From an uncultured bacterium (lineage in GTDB: Bacteria; Verrucomicrobiota; Kiritimatiellia; RFP12; UBA1067), in the NCBI GenBank assembly GCA_946401765.1, contig CAMIVJ010000015.1:1-16692 (forward strand): a DNA stretch of 16,692 nucleotides, written 5' to 3'. This document shows positions 5,264-12,372 of this stretch, piece after piece. The notes under the pieces are model-generated. The model ran no database searches, was not told the DNA's origin, and saw only the letters and a list, made by a program, of their open reading frames with translations. Position numbers and translations under genes: made by a program. Numbering within the stretch: the first letter of the stretch is position 1; every line of letters begins with the position of its first letter.

Positions 5264-7612
5264 ATGAGAAGGACAATTATAATGGCGGCGGGTGCGCTTG
5301 CGCTGGCGCTGTATGCGCAGGCGGGCGAATGCCTCTTGAACGGCTCGTTCGAGAGGAATGACGGGCGCAGGTGTGAGGGGTGGTTCCCGTATGGAAGGCA
5401 ATATGTGGTGGATGGGGAGGTTAAAAGAGACGGAAGGGCGTCCGTGCGGTGCGAGGCCGAAGAGAAGGAAAAGATGTCTGGAATCGTGCAGGACATCGTC
5501 TTCGACAAGCCTGACACGCGCCCAGTCTTCTTCAGCGGCTGGAGCAGAGGCGAGAACGTGGCTGCCGTGGAATACTGCATCTACCTCGACATGTGGTACG
5601 AAGGCGGCGGAAACGCATGGGCCGTCTGCGCGCACTGGAAGCAGGGAACGCATGACTGGACGAGGACGAGCGGCGTGTTCCGTCCCGCGAAGCCGGTCTC
5701 CAAAGTAAAGGCGTACGTGTTTTTGAGAGGCGGAACGGGGAAGGCTTGGTTCGACGATATCCGCATTGAACGCCGTGAGGCTGGACTTGCGGTTGACGGG
5801 ATGAGCCAGAGGACGCTGCGTCCATTCCGTGCGGCGAAGATGGTGGACGTCTCCTTCGAGAAGAAGCTCGACTGGATGGCCACGTTCATGCTGAACGGCA
5901 AGAAGGAGACGCGCAGGGGAAGCGGCGCCGCGCTGCACGAGACGGTGGATGACGCATGCGATGCGGTCGAACTCGTGCTTTCCGACGGGAAGGAATCGAA
6001 GCGCGAGAGGCTGGCGCTGCCGGCCATCGCTCTTCCCAGGAACACGGTGCCGTCGGGCGAGAGCATTGTGTGGACGGAAGACTCCATGACGCTTGTGACG
6101 CCTCTCACGTTCCCGTCCGGGGCGCAGAAGAAGTCGCGCGAGATACGCCTGGAGCTTGCAAGGCACGAGCGCGAGTCGGCGCAGATCCTGGTATCCACTG
6201 CCGACGACGTGGAATGGCAGGAGGGGAATGTGATCCTGTCGACGCTCCGGATGGCTGACGGCACGCCGCTATCGGGGACTTTCTCGTGGGAACGCGAGGG
6301 ATACCTCGCCCGCGAAGGCGGATACCGCGCTCACCCGTGCGCGAAGCCAGAGGAGGAGACATGGCTGCCGGATCCGCTTCTTCCGGCGGCGGCTTTCCGC
6401 GTGCCGCGCGGCGCAACACAGGGAATCTGGATCACTTGCTACGCCGCGATGGATGCGAAGCCGGGCGTCTATTCGGGCCAGGCCACCGTCTCCGAGAAGG
6501 GGCGTTGCGTGGCGCAGATTCCAGTTTCAGTGCAGGTGTTCGCCTTCAGCCAGCCCCGCACGTTCGGAATGCCAACGGCGTTCTGCGTGATGGACGGCCA
6601 CATGCGCAACACGTACCCCGACCGCTTCGCGGAGATGAAGAGGCGTAGTCACGAACTGATGCTCGACGCGCGCCTGAACGCCGACGACATATCGCGCACC
6701 GAGCCGCCAGCCATTGCCGACCTCCTGCGCGAGCGTGAACGTGGAATGAACCGGTTCAACATCCTGAACATCGTGCCGAAGCCCACCAATCCTAATACGC
6801 TCTGGGTGTGCTATGCGAGCCCGAAGGAGACCGAGACGCCTGAGTTCTACGAGTCGTTCAAAGCCCGCCTTGACCCATATGTCAAGGAGCTGCGCAGGCA
6901 TGATCTCATGAAATACGCCTACATCTATGGATTCGATGAGCGCACGAGCGAATACTACAGGGGGATAGATGAATTCTGGAAGAAGATACGGAGGGATTTT
7001 CCGGATCTGCCGGTAATGACGACGGCGATGATGTACCGCGACATGACGAGGAAACTCGAGAACGCCTATCTCGACACAACTGACTGGTTCTGCCCGCTTA
7101 CGCCCGTCTATTCTCCCAAGCTGAACGCAAAGCTGCGCGCTGAGGGCAAGCAGGTGTGGTGGTACGTGTGCTGCGGCCCCACATACCCTTACGCCAACTT
7201 CGCCTCATACGAGTATCCCTTGATAGAGGGGCGGCTGCTCGGATGGATGACGCATCTGTACAGGTCCGACGGCCTCCTCTACTGGCATGTCAATCTTTGG
7301 ACCAAAATGCGCCTCGACGAACGTGAATGCTACTTTCCGCAGTGGAAGACCGGCAACCATCTGCGCATGCCGGGCGACGGCATACTGCTCTATCCAGGCG
7401 AGAAGTGCGTGCTGCCTTCGATACGCCTCGCCCAGATACGCGACGGCGTGGAGGACTACGAGTGGCTGCAGCAGGCAGCGGCGAGCGGCGAGGCCCGGGC
7501 TGATGCCGTAAGCCGCACCCTGGTGAGGAGCATGACGGATTTCTCCAGATCTCCGTCCGAACTTCGCAAGGCAAGGCATAAACTGGCCGAAATCATCATT
7601 TTTTCGCCTTGA
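5264..7612 (+). CDS. secreted glycoside hydrolase-like protein with DUF4091 (GH123-like)
   Basis: This 782-residue exported protein is probably a glycosidase of the DUF4091/GH123-like group; GH123 enzymes remove N-acetylgalactosamine. The ATG at 5264 is preferred over an in-frame ATG at 5207 because AAGGAG lies five bases upstream and translation starts directly into a signal peptide (MRRTIIMAAGALALALYAQA). Residues 23-170 look like a carbohydrate-binding beta-sandwich, beginning LLNGSFERN and ending AWFDDIRIER. A second beta-rich region follows, then a barrel domain from about residue 430. YIYGFDER carries Asp558-Glu559, which is in a plausible position for the adjacent Asp-Glu catalytic pair of GH123. 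The C-terminus contains IRDGVEDYEWL (725-735), the DUF4091 hallmark. It stands 57 bases after the phosphodiesterase gene with no clear promoter of its own. Exact substrate is unknown. Confidence 0.82.
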   Translation: MRRTIIMAAGALALALYAQAGECLLNGSFERNDGRRCEGWFPYGRQYVVDGEVKRDGRASVRCEAEEKEKMSGIVQDIVFDKPDTRPVFFSGWSRGENVAAVEYCIYLDMWYEGGGNAWAVCAHWKQGTHDWTRTSGVFRPAKPVSKVKAYVFLRGGTGKAWFDDIRIERREAGLAVDGMSQRTLRPFRAAKMVDVSFEKKLDWMATFMLNGKKETRRGSGAALHETVDDACDAVELVLSDGKESKRERLALPAIALPRNTVPSGESIVWTEDSMTLVTPLTFPSGAQKKSREIRLELARHERESAQILVSTADDVEWQEGNVILSTLRMADGTPLSGTFSWEREGYLAREGGYRAHPCAKPEEETWLPDPLLPAAAFRVPRGATQGIWITCYAAMDAKPGVYSGQATVSEKGRCVAQIPVSVQVFAFSQPRTFGMPTAFCVMDGHMRNTYPDRFAEMKRRSHELMLDARLNADDISRTEPPAIADLLRERERGMNRFNILNIVPKPTNPNTLWVCYASPKETETPEFYESFKARLDPYVKELRRHDLMKYAYIYGFDERTSEYYRGIDEFWKKIRRDFPDLPVMTTAMMYRDMTRKLENAYLDTTDWFCPLTPVYSPKLNAKLRAEGKQVWWYVCCGPTYPYANFASYEYPLIEGRLLGWMTHLYRSDGLLYWHVNLWTKMRLDERECYFPQWKTGNHLRMPGDGILLYPGEKCVLPSIRLAQIRDGVEDYEWLQQAAASGEARADAVSRTLVRSMTDFSRSPSELRKARHKLAEIIIFSP

Positions 7613-7623
7613 ATCTTTCCCCC

Positions 7624-7652
7624 TTGCGGAAACCCGAATAATTTAGTATACT
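7624..7652 (+). promoter_or_regulatory. sigma70-type promoter of acpP
   Basis: TTGCGG (7624-7629) and TATACT (7647-7652) have a 17-base spacer. The acpP ATG lies 33 bases after the -10 box and is preceded by AAGGAG (7671-7676). A strong, dedicated promoter fits the high expression normally needed for acyl carrier protein. Confidence 0.75.
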
Positions 7653-7685
7653 ATTACACGTTCCAACCCAAAGGAGAATTAAAAA

Positions 7686-7952
7686 ATGGCAGGTAAGCTT
7701 GAAGATCGCGTCAAAGAGATTATCGTGGACCAGCTTGGCGTCAACGCCGAGCAGGTTAACCTTGAAGCGTCGTTTATAGACGATCTGGGCGCGGACTCCC
7801 TCGACTCTGTTGAGTTGATTATGGCATTTGAAGAAGAGTTTGGCGCGGCGATTCCCGAAGAGGACGCCGAGAAGCTGACGCATGTGGGCAAGGTCATTGA
7901 GTACCTCAAGAGCAAGGGCTACGGCGACGACGGCACCGCTCCCGCACAGTGA
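7686..7952 (+). CDS. acpP: acyl carrier protein
   Basis: This 88-residue acidic protein carries growing acyl chains on a 4'-phosphopantetheine arm during fatty-acid synthesis in the cytoplasm. The prosthetic-group site is Ser38 in DDLGADSLDSVEL, the family signature. The helices before it (LEDRVKEIIVDQLGV) and after it (ELIMAFEEEFGAAIPEEDAEKL) match the four-helix ACP fold. Length is slightly above the usual 77-80 because of a C-terminal tail, KGYGDDGTAPAQ. The AAGGAG ribosome binding site and nearby promoter make the start secure. No fab genes flank it: upstream is a glycosidase gene, and downstream is a hairpin and then ruvB. It therefore seems to be a separate transcription unit. Confidence 0.96.
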   Translation: MAGKLEDRVKEIIVDQLGVNAEQVNLEASFIDDLGADSLDSVELIMAFEEEFGAAIPEEDAEKLTHVGKVIEYLKSKGYGDDGTAPAQ

Positions 7953-7978
7953 TTCTATAGCCATATAAAGGGATGAAT

Positions 7979-8001
7979 GGGACAGGCCCTTGGCTTGTCC
8001 C
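7979..8001 (+). terminator. hairpin between acpP and ruvB, possible terminator or attenuator
   Basis: GGGACAGGCC (7979-7988) pairs with GGCTTGTCCC (7992-8001) across a CTT loop. All ten positions pair, counting one G-T. The tract that follows (GTTCTTGCT) is only partly T-rich, so termination is probably incomplete. It lies 27 bases after the acpP stop and ends 11 bases before the preferred ruvB start. No promoter is visible between it and ruvB, so ruvB may depend on read-through. Confidence 0.6.
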
Positions 8002-8011
8002 GTTCTTGCTA

Positions 8012-9031
8012 ATGCGAAAAGACCGTCCAAGCGACGAACTCAACAAAAGGAACGCGACCTTTGACAACAGGTTGCGTCCGGGACGGTTCTCAGATTTCGT
8101 GGGCCAGCAGAAGATCCGCGACCGCCTTGAGCTGGCCGTAAGGGCGGCGAAGGACCGCGGCGAGACGCTGGATCACGTGTTGTTCTCTGGTCCGCCCGGA
8201 CTCGGCAAGACCACTCTATCGTACATTCTTGGCGATGCGATGGGCGTGCACGTGAAGACCACGAGCGGCCCAGTGCTCAACAAACCCGCCGACCTTGCCG
8301 GACTTCTCACGTCCCTTGAGGCCGGCGACATTGTGTTCATCGACGAAATCCACCGCATGGCGAAGACGGTGGAGGAGTACTTGTACTCCGCGATGGAGGA
8401 CTTCGCAATAGACATTCTCATCGACCAGGGCCCGAACGCGCGCAGCGTCCGTCTTGAACTGCCTCGCTTCACCCTAGTTGGCGCAACGACGCGCATCGGC
8501 CTGATTGCGGCTCCTCTCAGGGCCCGCTTCGGCCTCGTCAACCGCCTGAGCTTCTACGAGCCCGCCGAACTCGCCGAGATAGTGAAGCGCTCCGCCTCGA
8601 AGCTGGGCGTGGACATCGAGCCAGACGGCGCTCTTGAGATTGCCGCGCGTTCCCGCGGCACCCCGCGAATAGCCAACAACCTCCTCAGGCGCGTGCGCGA
8701 CTACGCGCAGGTGAAAGCAAATAATCTCATCACGCGCCAGGTGGCGGTGGACTCCCTCACGCTGCTCGAAATAGACCCCCACGGCCTCGACGAGATGGAC
8801 ATACGCATTCTCGAGACCATCTGCTCGAAGTTCAATGGCGGGCCGGTTGGCCTTTCAACCATTGCCGTTAGCGTGGGCGAGGAGCCGGACACCATCGAGG
8901 AGGCGTACGAGCCGTTCCTCATAATGGAAGGCTATCTGGACCGCACGCCCAAGGGACGCGTGGCGACAGAGCTTGCATGGAAGAAACTGGGATTGTCGTC
9001 ACCCGGCGGCAGACAGATGTCGCTTCTCTGA
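8012..9031 (+). CDS. ruvB: Holliday junction branch migration helicase subunit RuvB
   Basis: RuvB is the hexameric AAA+ motor that, with RuvA, drives branch migration of Holliday junctions in recombination repair. The 339-residue protein contains LRPGRFSDFVGQ at the N-terminus, Walker A GPPGLGKTT (60-68), Walker B IVFIDEIHR (Asp111, Glu112), GATTRIGLIAAPLRARFG with the sensor and arginine-finger region, and the winged-helix end GPVGLSTIAVSVGEE and LIMEGYLDRTPKGRVAT. The start at 8012 places about 20 residues before LRP, as in other RuvB proteins. An in-frame ATG at 7973 would translate through the hairpin and add a non-conserved hydrophobic segment, so it is disfavoured. Neither start has a good ribosome binding site. 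ruvA and ruvC are not in the window. Confidence 0.96.
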   Translation: MRKDRPSDELNKRNATFDNRLRPGRFSDFVGQQKIRDRLELAVRAAKDRGETLDHVLFSGPPGLGKTTLSYILGDAMGVHVKTTSGPVLNKPADLAGLLTSLEAGDIVFIDEIHRMAKTVEEYLYSAMEDFAIDILIDQGPNARSVRLELPRFTLVGATTRIGLIAAPLRARFGLVNRLSFYEPAELAEIVKRSASKLGVDIEPDGALEIAARSRGTPRIANNLLRRVRDYAQVKANNLITRQVAVDSLTLLEIDPHGLDEMDIRILETICSKFNGGPVGLSTIAVSVGEEPDTIEEAYEPFLIMEGYLDRTPKGRVATELAWKKLGLSSPGGRQMSLL

Positions 9032-9054
9032 CGGCGCAAGCACAAGGAGGACTC

Positions 9055-11571
9055 ATGATTTGTTCCGTTCTCAAGGCGATTCCCGCGGCGGTGTTCGCGG
9101 GAGTGCTTTCTCTTTCAGCCGCCGAGCCTTCATGGCCGACGGTCACGAAGGAGATGCGTCCGTGGGCCTACAACTGGTGGATGGGCTGCGCCGTCGACAG
9201 GGCGGGCCTTGAACTCCAGGCGAAGGAGTTCGCCGAGGCCGGCATGGGCGGCTATCACGTGATTCCGATCTACGAGGCCAAGGAGGAGAAGCATCCGAAG
9301 GTCGCGTTCCTCTCGGAGGAATGGACGCGCCTCTTCAACACGGCGGACGAAACGGCTCGTGCGCAGGGCCTCGGCGTCGATCTCTCGATGGGATGCGGCT
9401 GGTGTTTCGGCGGTCCTTGGGTCTCGAATGAAAATGGCGGCTGGCATCTTGCGCGCATGTGGGACGGCGAGAAGCCCAATAAGGCCGGTGCACGCCTCCT
9501 GTGGGAGGGGAAGAACGGTAATGGCAGGCGCATGGCCCTCTACTCCGTGCCGACAGGCATGAAGGTGAAGCGTCCGCCCGAATCCGGCAAGGGGCTGATG
9601 ATCGACCCGTTCTCGCCCGACGCCATGCGCGAGCACCTGAAGCCGTTCGCCGTTGCGCTCGACCGTCCCGGCGCCGTTGCCCCGCGCGCGTTCTACCACG
9701 ACTCGTATGAATACTACGGCGCTTCCTGGACGCCCGCCCTGTTTGAGGCATTCAAGGCGAAGCGCGGCTACGACCTGCGCGACCACCTGTCCGCGTTCGC
9801 GGGCGCGAGCGGCACGAAGGACGAACAGCTCCGCCTCCGCCACGACTACCGCGAGACGCTTTCCGACCTTATTCTCGACACGTTCACGGTGTGGTCCGAC
9901 TGGTGTCGCAAGCGCGGCATCACCACCCGCAACGAGGCCCACGGTTCGCCCTCCAACTGGCTCGACTTCTACGCGCTCTCCGACATTCCTGAGACCGAGA
10001 TGTTCAACAAGGATCGTAACATCCTCGTTTCGAAATTCGCGTCTTCGGCGGCCCACGTGAAGGGCACGCGCCTTGTCGCCAGCGAAAGCTGCACGTGGAT
10101 CAACGAACACTTCAACGCCACGCTCGAGGAGGTGAAGGTGTTCCTCGACAGGCTCTTCCTCTCCGGCGTCAACCACATGTACTACCATGGCTGCTGCTAT
10201 TCGCCCGCCGACGCCGCGTGGCCGGGTTGGTGCTTCTACGCCTCGCTCGAGATGAACCCGCGCAACCCGATCTGGCGCGACGCGCCGATCCTCAACGCAT
10301 GGATCACGCGCGTTCAGTCGCTCGCGCAGACATCCGTGCCTGACGAGGACGCGCTCATCTATTGGACGCTCCACGACTACTGGCGCAACCAGCCTGAACT
10401 GACATACGGACTGGACGGCATCGGCATGTCCGGCAAGGGGTGGTTCGCGAAGACGGCAATAGGTACGACGGCGCGGCGGCTTTACGCGGAGGGCGCGGCG
10501 TTCGACTTCATCTCTGATCGTCAGCTCGCCGCGCTTGCCAAGCAGCCGAAGAGAAAATGGAACGCGATCGTCGTGCCGGACTGCGAGACGATGCCGGTGG
10601 AGACGGCGCAGAGCCTCGCGGCCCTCTCGAAGGCGGGGTACAAGATCGTGTTCGACGGGCGGCGTCCTGCGGATGTGCCGGGATTTAAGGACGTGGAGTC
10701 CAGACGCGCCGCGCTCGCAAAGGTTCTTGCGGAAATCAGATCCGAGGATGTGAAGAGCGCTGTGAGGCGCGAGCCGTTCATTGAGGCGCGTGGTCTTGCG
10801 TACACGCGCTTCCGCCGCGGCGAGGATACGCTCTACTACGTGGTCAACCTTTCGGGCGGCAAGGTGAGCGGCGAGTTTCGTCCCACGGCGAAGACAGGCG
10901 GCGCGTGGATTCTCGATCCTATGACAGGTGCCATAAGGGAAGTGGCGGCGAAGAACGGAGAAGTCGCGATCTCGCTTGAGAAGGGCGGCAGCGTGTGGCT
11001 GTGGTGCAGCCCGGAAAAGAGGGACATGCCGGCTGCTGCCGACGCGTCCGCATCTTCGCGCGAGGTTTGCAGAATAGAAGGCCCGTGGCTTCTCACGCCT
11101 GTCTGCGGTGGACCAGACATGGAGAGCGGCTGGCCGCGCACGATGAAGGCGCTCACGTCGTGGGCGCGCAATGAGGATGGCTCGGAGAATCCGTTCTGCG
11201 GCACTGTGCGCTATCGGACGACATTCGTTGTCGATGGAGCGCATGCGGCGAAAGGAGCGACGTTGGACCTTGGAAAGGTGTACGACTCTGCGCGAGTGCG
11301 CGTGAACGGCGTTGAAGTGGGCGCGTGCATCATGTCGCCGTATCGTGTGGAGATCCCGTCAGGCGCGCTCAAGAATGGCGAGAACGTGCTCGAGGTGGAG
11401 GTGACGAACGTTGGCGCTAACCGAGTGCGCGACCTTGACAAACGCAAGGTGCAGTGGAAGATATTCAACGACATCAACATCGTTGGTCGCGACTATCGTC
11501 CATTCGACGCATCCAAGTGGCCGCTTCGCGACGCGGGGCTCATGGGACCCGTGCGGCTGCTGTCGAATTAG
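9055..11571 (+). CDS. secreted GH106-like alpha-L-rhamnosidase family glycosidase
   Basis: This 838-residue exported protein resembles family GH106, which removes alpha-L-rhamnose from pectic and other glycans. The ATG at 9055 has AAGGAGG four bases upstream and opens a signal peptide (ICSVLKAIPAAVFAGVLSLSAA). An upstream in-frame ATG at 8977 lies inside ruvB and is rejected. Family features in order: RPWAYNWWMGCAVDRAGLE at the start of the barrel, GMGGYHVIPIYE, CGWCFGGPWVS, FYHDSYEYYGASWTP (Asp216, Glu219), KRGYDLRDHL, NEAHGSP (Glu294), DIPETEMF and ASESCTW (Glu344). Several of these acids are candidates for catalysis or metal binding. A C-terminal beta-sandwich (VRYRTTFVV, LDLGKVYDSARVRVNGVEVG, NVLEVEVTN) resembles GH2-type sugar-binding domains. 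It follows ruvB by only 23 bases. Substrate is inferred from family only. Confidence 0.82.
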   Translation: MICSVLKAIPAAVFAGVLSLSAAEPSWPTVTKEMRPWAYNWWMGCAVDRAGLELQAKEFAEAGMGGYHVIPIYEAKEEKHPKVAFLSEEWTRLFNTADETARAQGLGVDLSMGCGWCFGGPWVSNENGGWHLARMWDGEKPNKAGARLLWEGKNGNGRRMALYSVPTGMKVKRPPESGKGLMIDPFSPDAMREHLKPFAVALDRPGAVAPRAFYHDSYEYYGASWTPALFEAFKAKRGYDLRDHLSAFAGASGTKDEQLRLRHDYRETLSDLILDTFTVWSDWCRKRGITTRNEAHGSPSNWLDFYALSDIPETEMFNKDRNILVSKFASSAAHVKGTRLVASESCTWINEHFNATLEEVKVFLDRLFLSGVNHMYYHGCCYSPADAAWPGWCFYASLEMNPRNPIWRDAPILNAWITRVQSLAQTSVPDEDALIYWTLHDYWRNQPELTYGLDGIGMSGKGWFAKTAIGTTARRLYAEGAAFDFISDRQLAALAKQPKRKWNAIVVPDCETMPVETAQSLAALSKAGYKIVFDGRRPADVPGFKDVESRRAALAKVLAEIRSEDVKSAVRREPFIEARGLAYTRFRRGEDTLYYVVNLSGGKVSGEFRPTAKTGGAWILDPMTGAIREVAAKNGEVAISLEKGGSVWLWCSPEKRDMPAAADASASSREVCRIEGPWLLTPVCGGPDMESGWPRTMKALTSWARNEDGSENPFCGTVRYRTTFVVDGAHAAKGATLDLGKVYDSARVRVNGVEVGACIMSPYRVEIPSGALKNGENVLEVEVTNVGANRVRDLDKRKVQWKIFNDINIVGRDYRPFDASKWPLRDAGLMGPVRLLSN

Positions 11572-11646
11572 CGGCGTGAAAAAAGCGGCTTGACGCCTTG
11601 AAAAACATGTCGTCGCACATTTTTTTCGCTTGTAAACATTATGCAC

Positions 11647-11674
11647 TTGCAAATGCAGAAAAAAATAGTATCAT
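11647..11674 (+). promoter_or_regulatory. sigma70-type promoter of the histone-like gene
   Basis: TTGCAA (11647-11652) and TATCAT (11669-11674) are separated by 16 bases in an AT-rich stretch that contrasts with the surrounding GC-rich sequence. The start codon is 71 bases downstream of the -10 box, leaving a leader of about 65 bases. The 174-base gap after the GH106 stop holds no other gene. Confidence 0.6.
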
Positions 11675-11696
11675 ATTGTGTAAGCAAGCGGTGACT

Positions 11697-11715
11697 GCGC
11701 CGTCGTACGGTGCGC
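11697..11715 (+). promoter_or_regulatory. 5' leader hairpin with duplicated TGCGCCGT
   Basis: GCGCCGT (11697-11703) can pair with ACG (11707-11709) and GCGC (11712-11715) across a CGT loop, with a two-base bulge. The octamer TGCGCCGT occurs twice, at 11696-11703 and 11711-11718. The element lies in the predicted leader, about 30 bases before the ATG. Its role is unknown. Confidence 0.3.
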
Positions 11716-11745
11716 CGTGAGCGAACAAAAAAAAAGGACAGACAC

Positions 11746-11973
<228 letters not shown>

Positions 11974-12007
11974 GTTCCTCCCCCGAGAGCAGTTCCCAAA
12001 ACTGCCG

Positions 12008-12045
12008 GAGCTTGCCCGTGCCGATCGGCGGGCAAGCTCTTTTTT
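12008..12045 (+). terminator. intrinsic terminator after the histone-like gene
   Basis: GAGCTTGCCCG (12008-12018) pairs perfectly over 11 bases with CGGGCAAGCTC (12029-12039), followed by six T residues (12040-12045). The loop itself contains the palindrome CCGATCGG. This is a textbook Rho-independent terminator, 34 bases after the stop codon. Confidence 0.93.
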
Positions 12046-12081
12046 AACGGGGGAAACGGCGCAGACAGGCGAGCGTGGACT

Positions 12082-12324
12082 ATGGGCGAGATTCTGCATC
12101 AGTACCGCTTTGTGGCGGTGGTGGCACTGCTTGGAATCGCTGCGGTGCTTGCGATGGAGAAGGGCAGGCTGCCTCTTGCGCTGCGTGGAATCAGGAAGGT
12201 GATGGGCCGCGACGCCGGATCGGGCGAGACTCCGCGCGGCGAGGAGCGCAGAGGAGTGCCGGCGTGGAGACGCGCGCTTGCGTTTGCGCTTGTGCTGGCG
12301 GCGTTCGCAATCGCGGTTCTGTGA
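12082..12324 (+). CDS. small two-helix membrane protein of unknown function
   Basis: I do not recognise this 80-residue protein. It has two predicted membrane helices: residues 10-25 (FVAVVALLGIAAVLAM) and residues 65-80 (ALAFALVLAAFAIAVL), the second running to the C-terminus. The loop between them is hydrophilic and positively charged (KGRLPLALRGIRK, then GEERRGVPAWRR), which would place the loop in the cytoplasm with both ends outside. Codons favour G or C at the third position like neighbouring genes, which supports real coding. The start ATG lacks a good ribosome binding site, so the exact start is uncertain. It lies 36 bases after the terminator and 48 bases before the aminopeptidase, probably on the same transcript as the latter, but no promoter is visible in the gap. 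A competing frame starting at 12075 has a less protein-like composition. Confidence 0.6.
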   Translation: MGEILHQYRFVAVVALLGIAAVLAMEKGRLPLALRGIRKVMGRDAGSGETPRGEERRGVPAWRRALAFALVLAAFAIAVL

Positions 12325-12372
12325 CCGAGCGATATGAAATGCGATTTGAGTTGATGCACCATGAGGAATGCA

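Noticed and set aside
8977..9054. Earlier start for the GH106-like gene inside ruvB
   Set aside because: It would bury the signal peptide and overlap the conserved RuvB C-terminus; ATG 9055 has a near-perfect ribosome site.
9130..11244. Very long open frame on the minus strand inside the GH106-like gene
   Set aside because: It is Arg/His/Val-rich with no recognisable motif and lies fully opposite a gene with a signal peptide and family motifs. It is a by-product of high GC content.
11572..11620. Possible terminator after the GH106-like gene (GGCGT ... ACGCC)
   Set aside because: The stem is only five base pairs with a loop of about 15 bases and no T tract directly after it.
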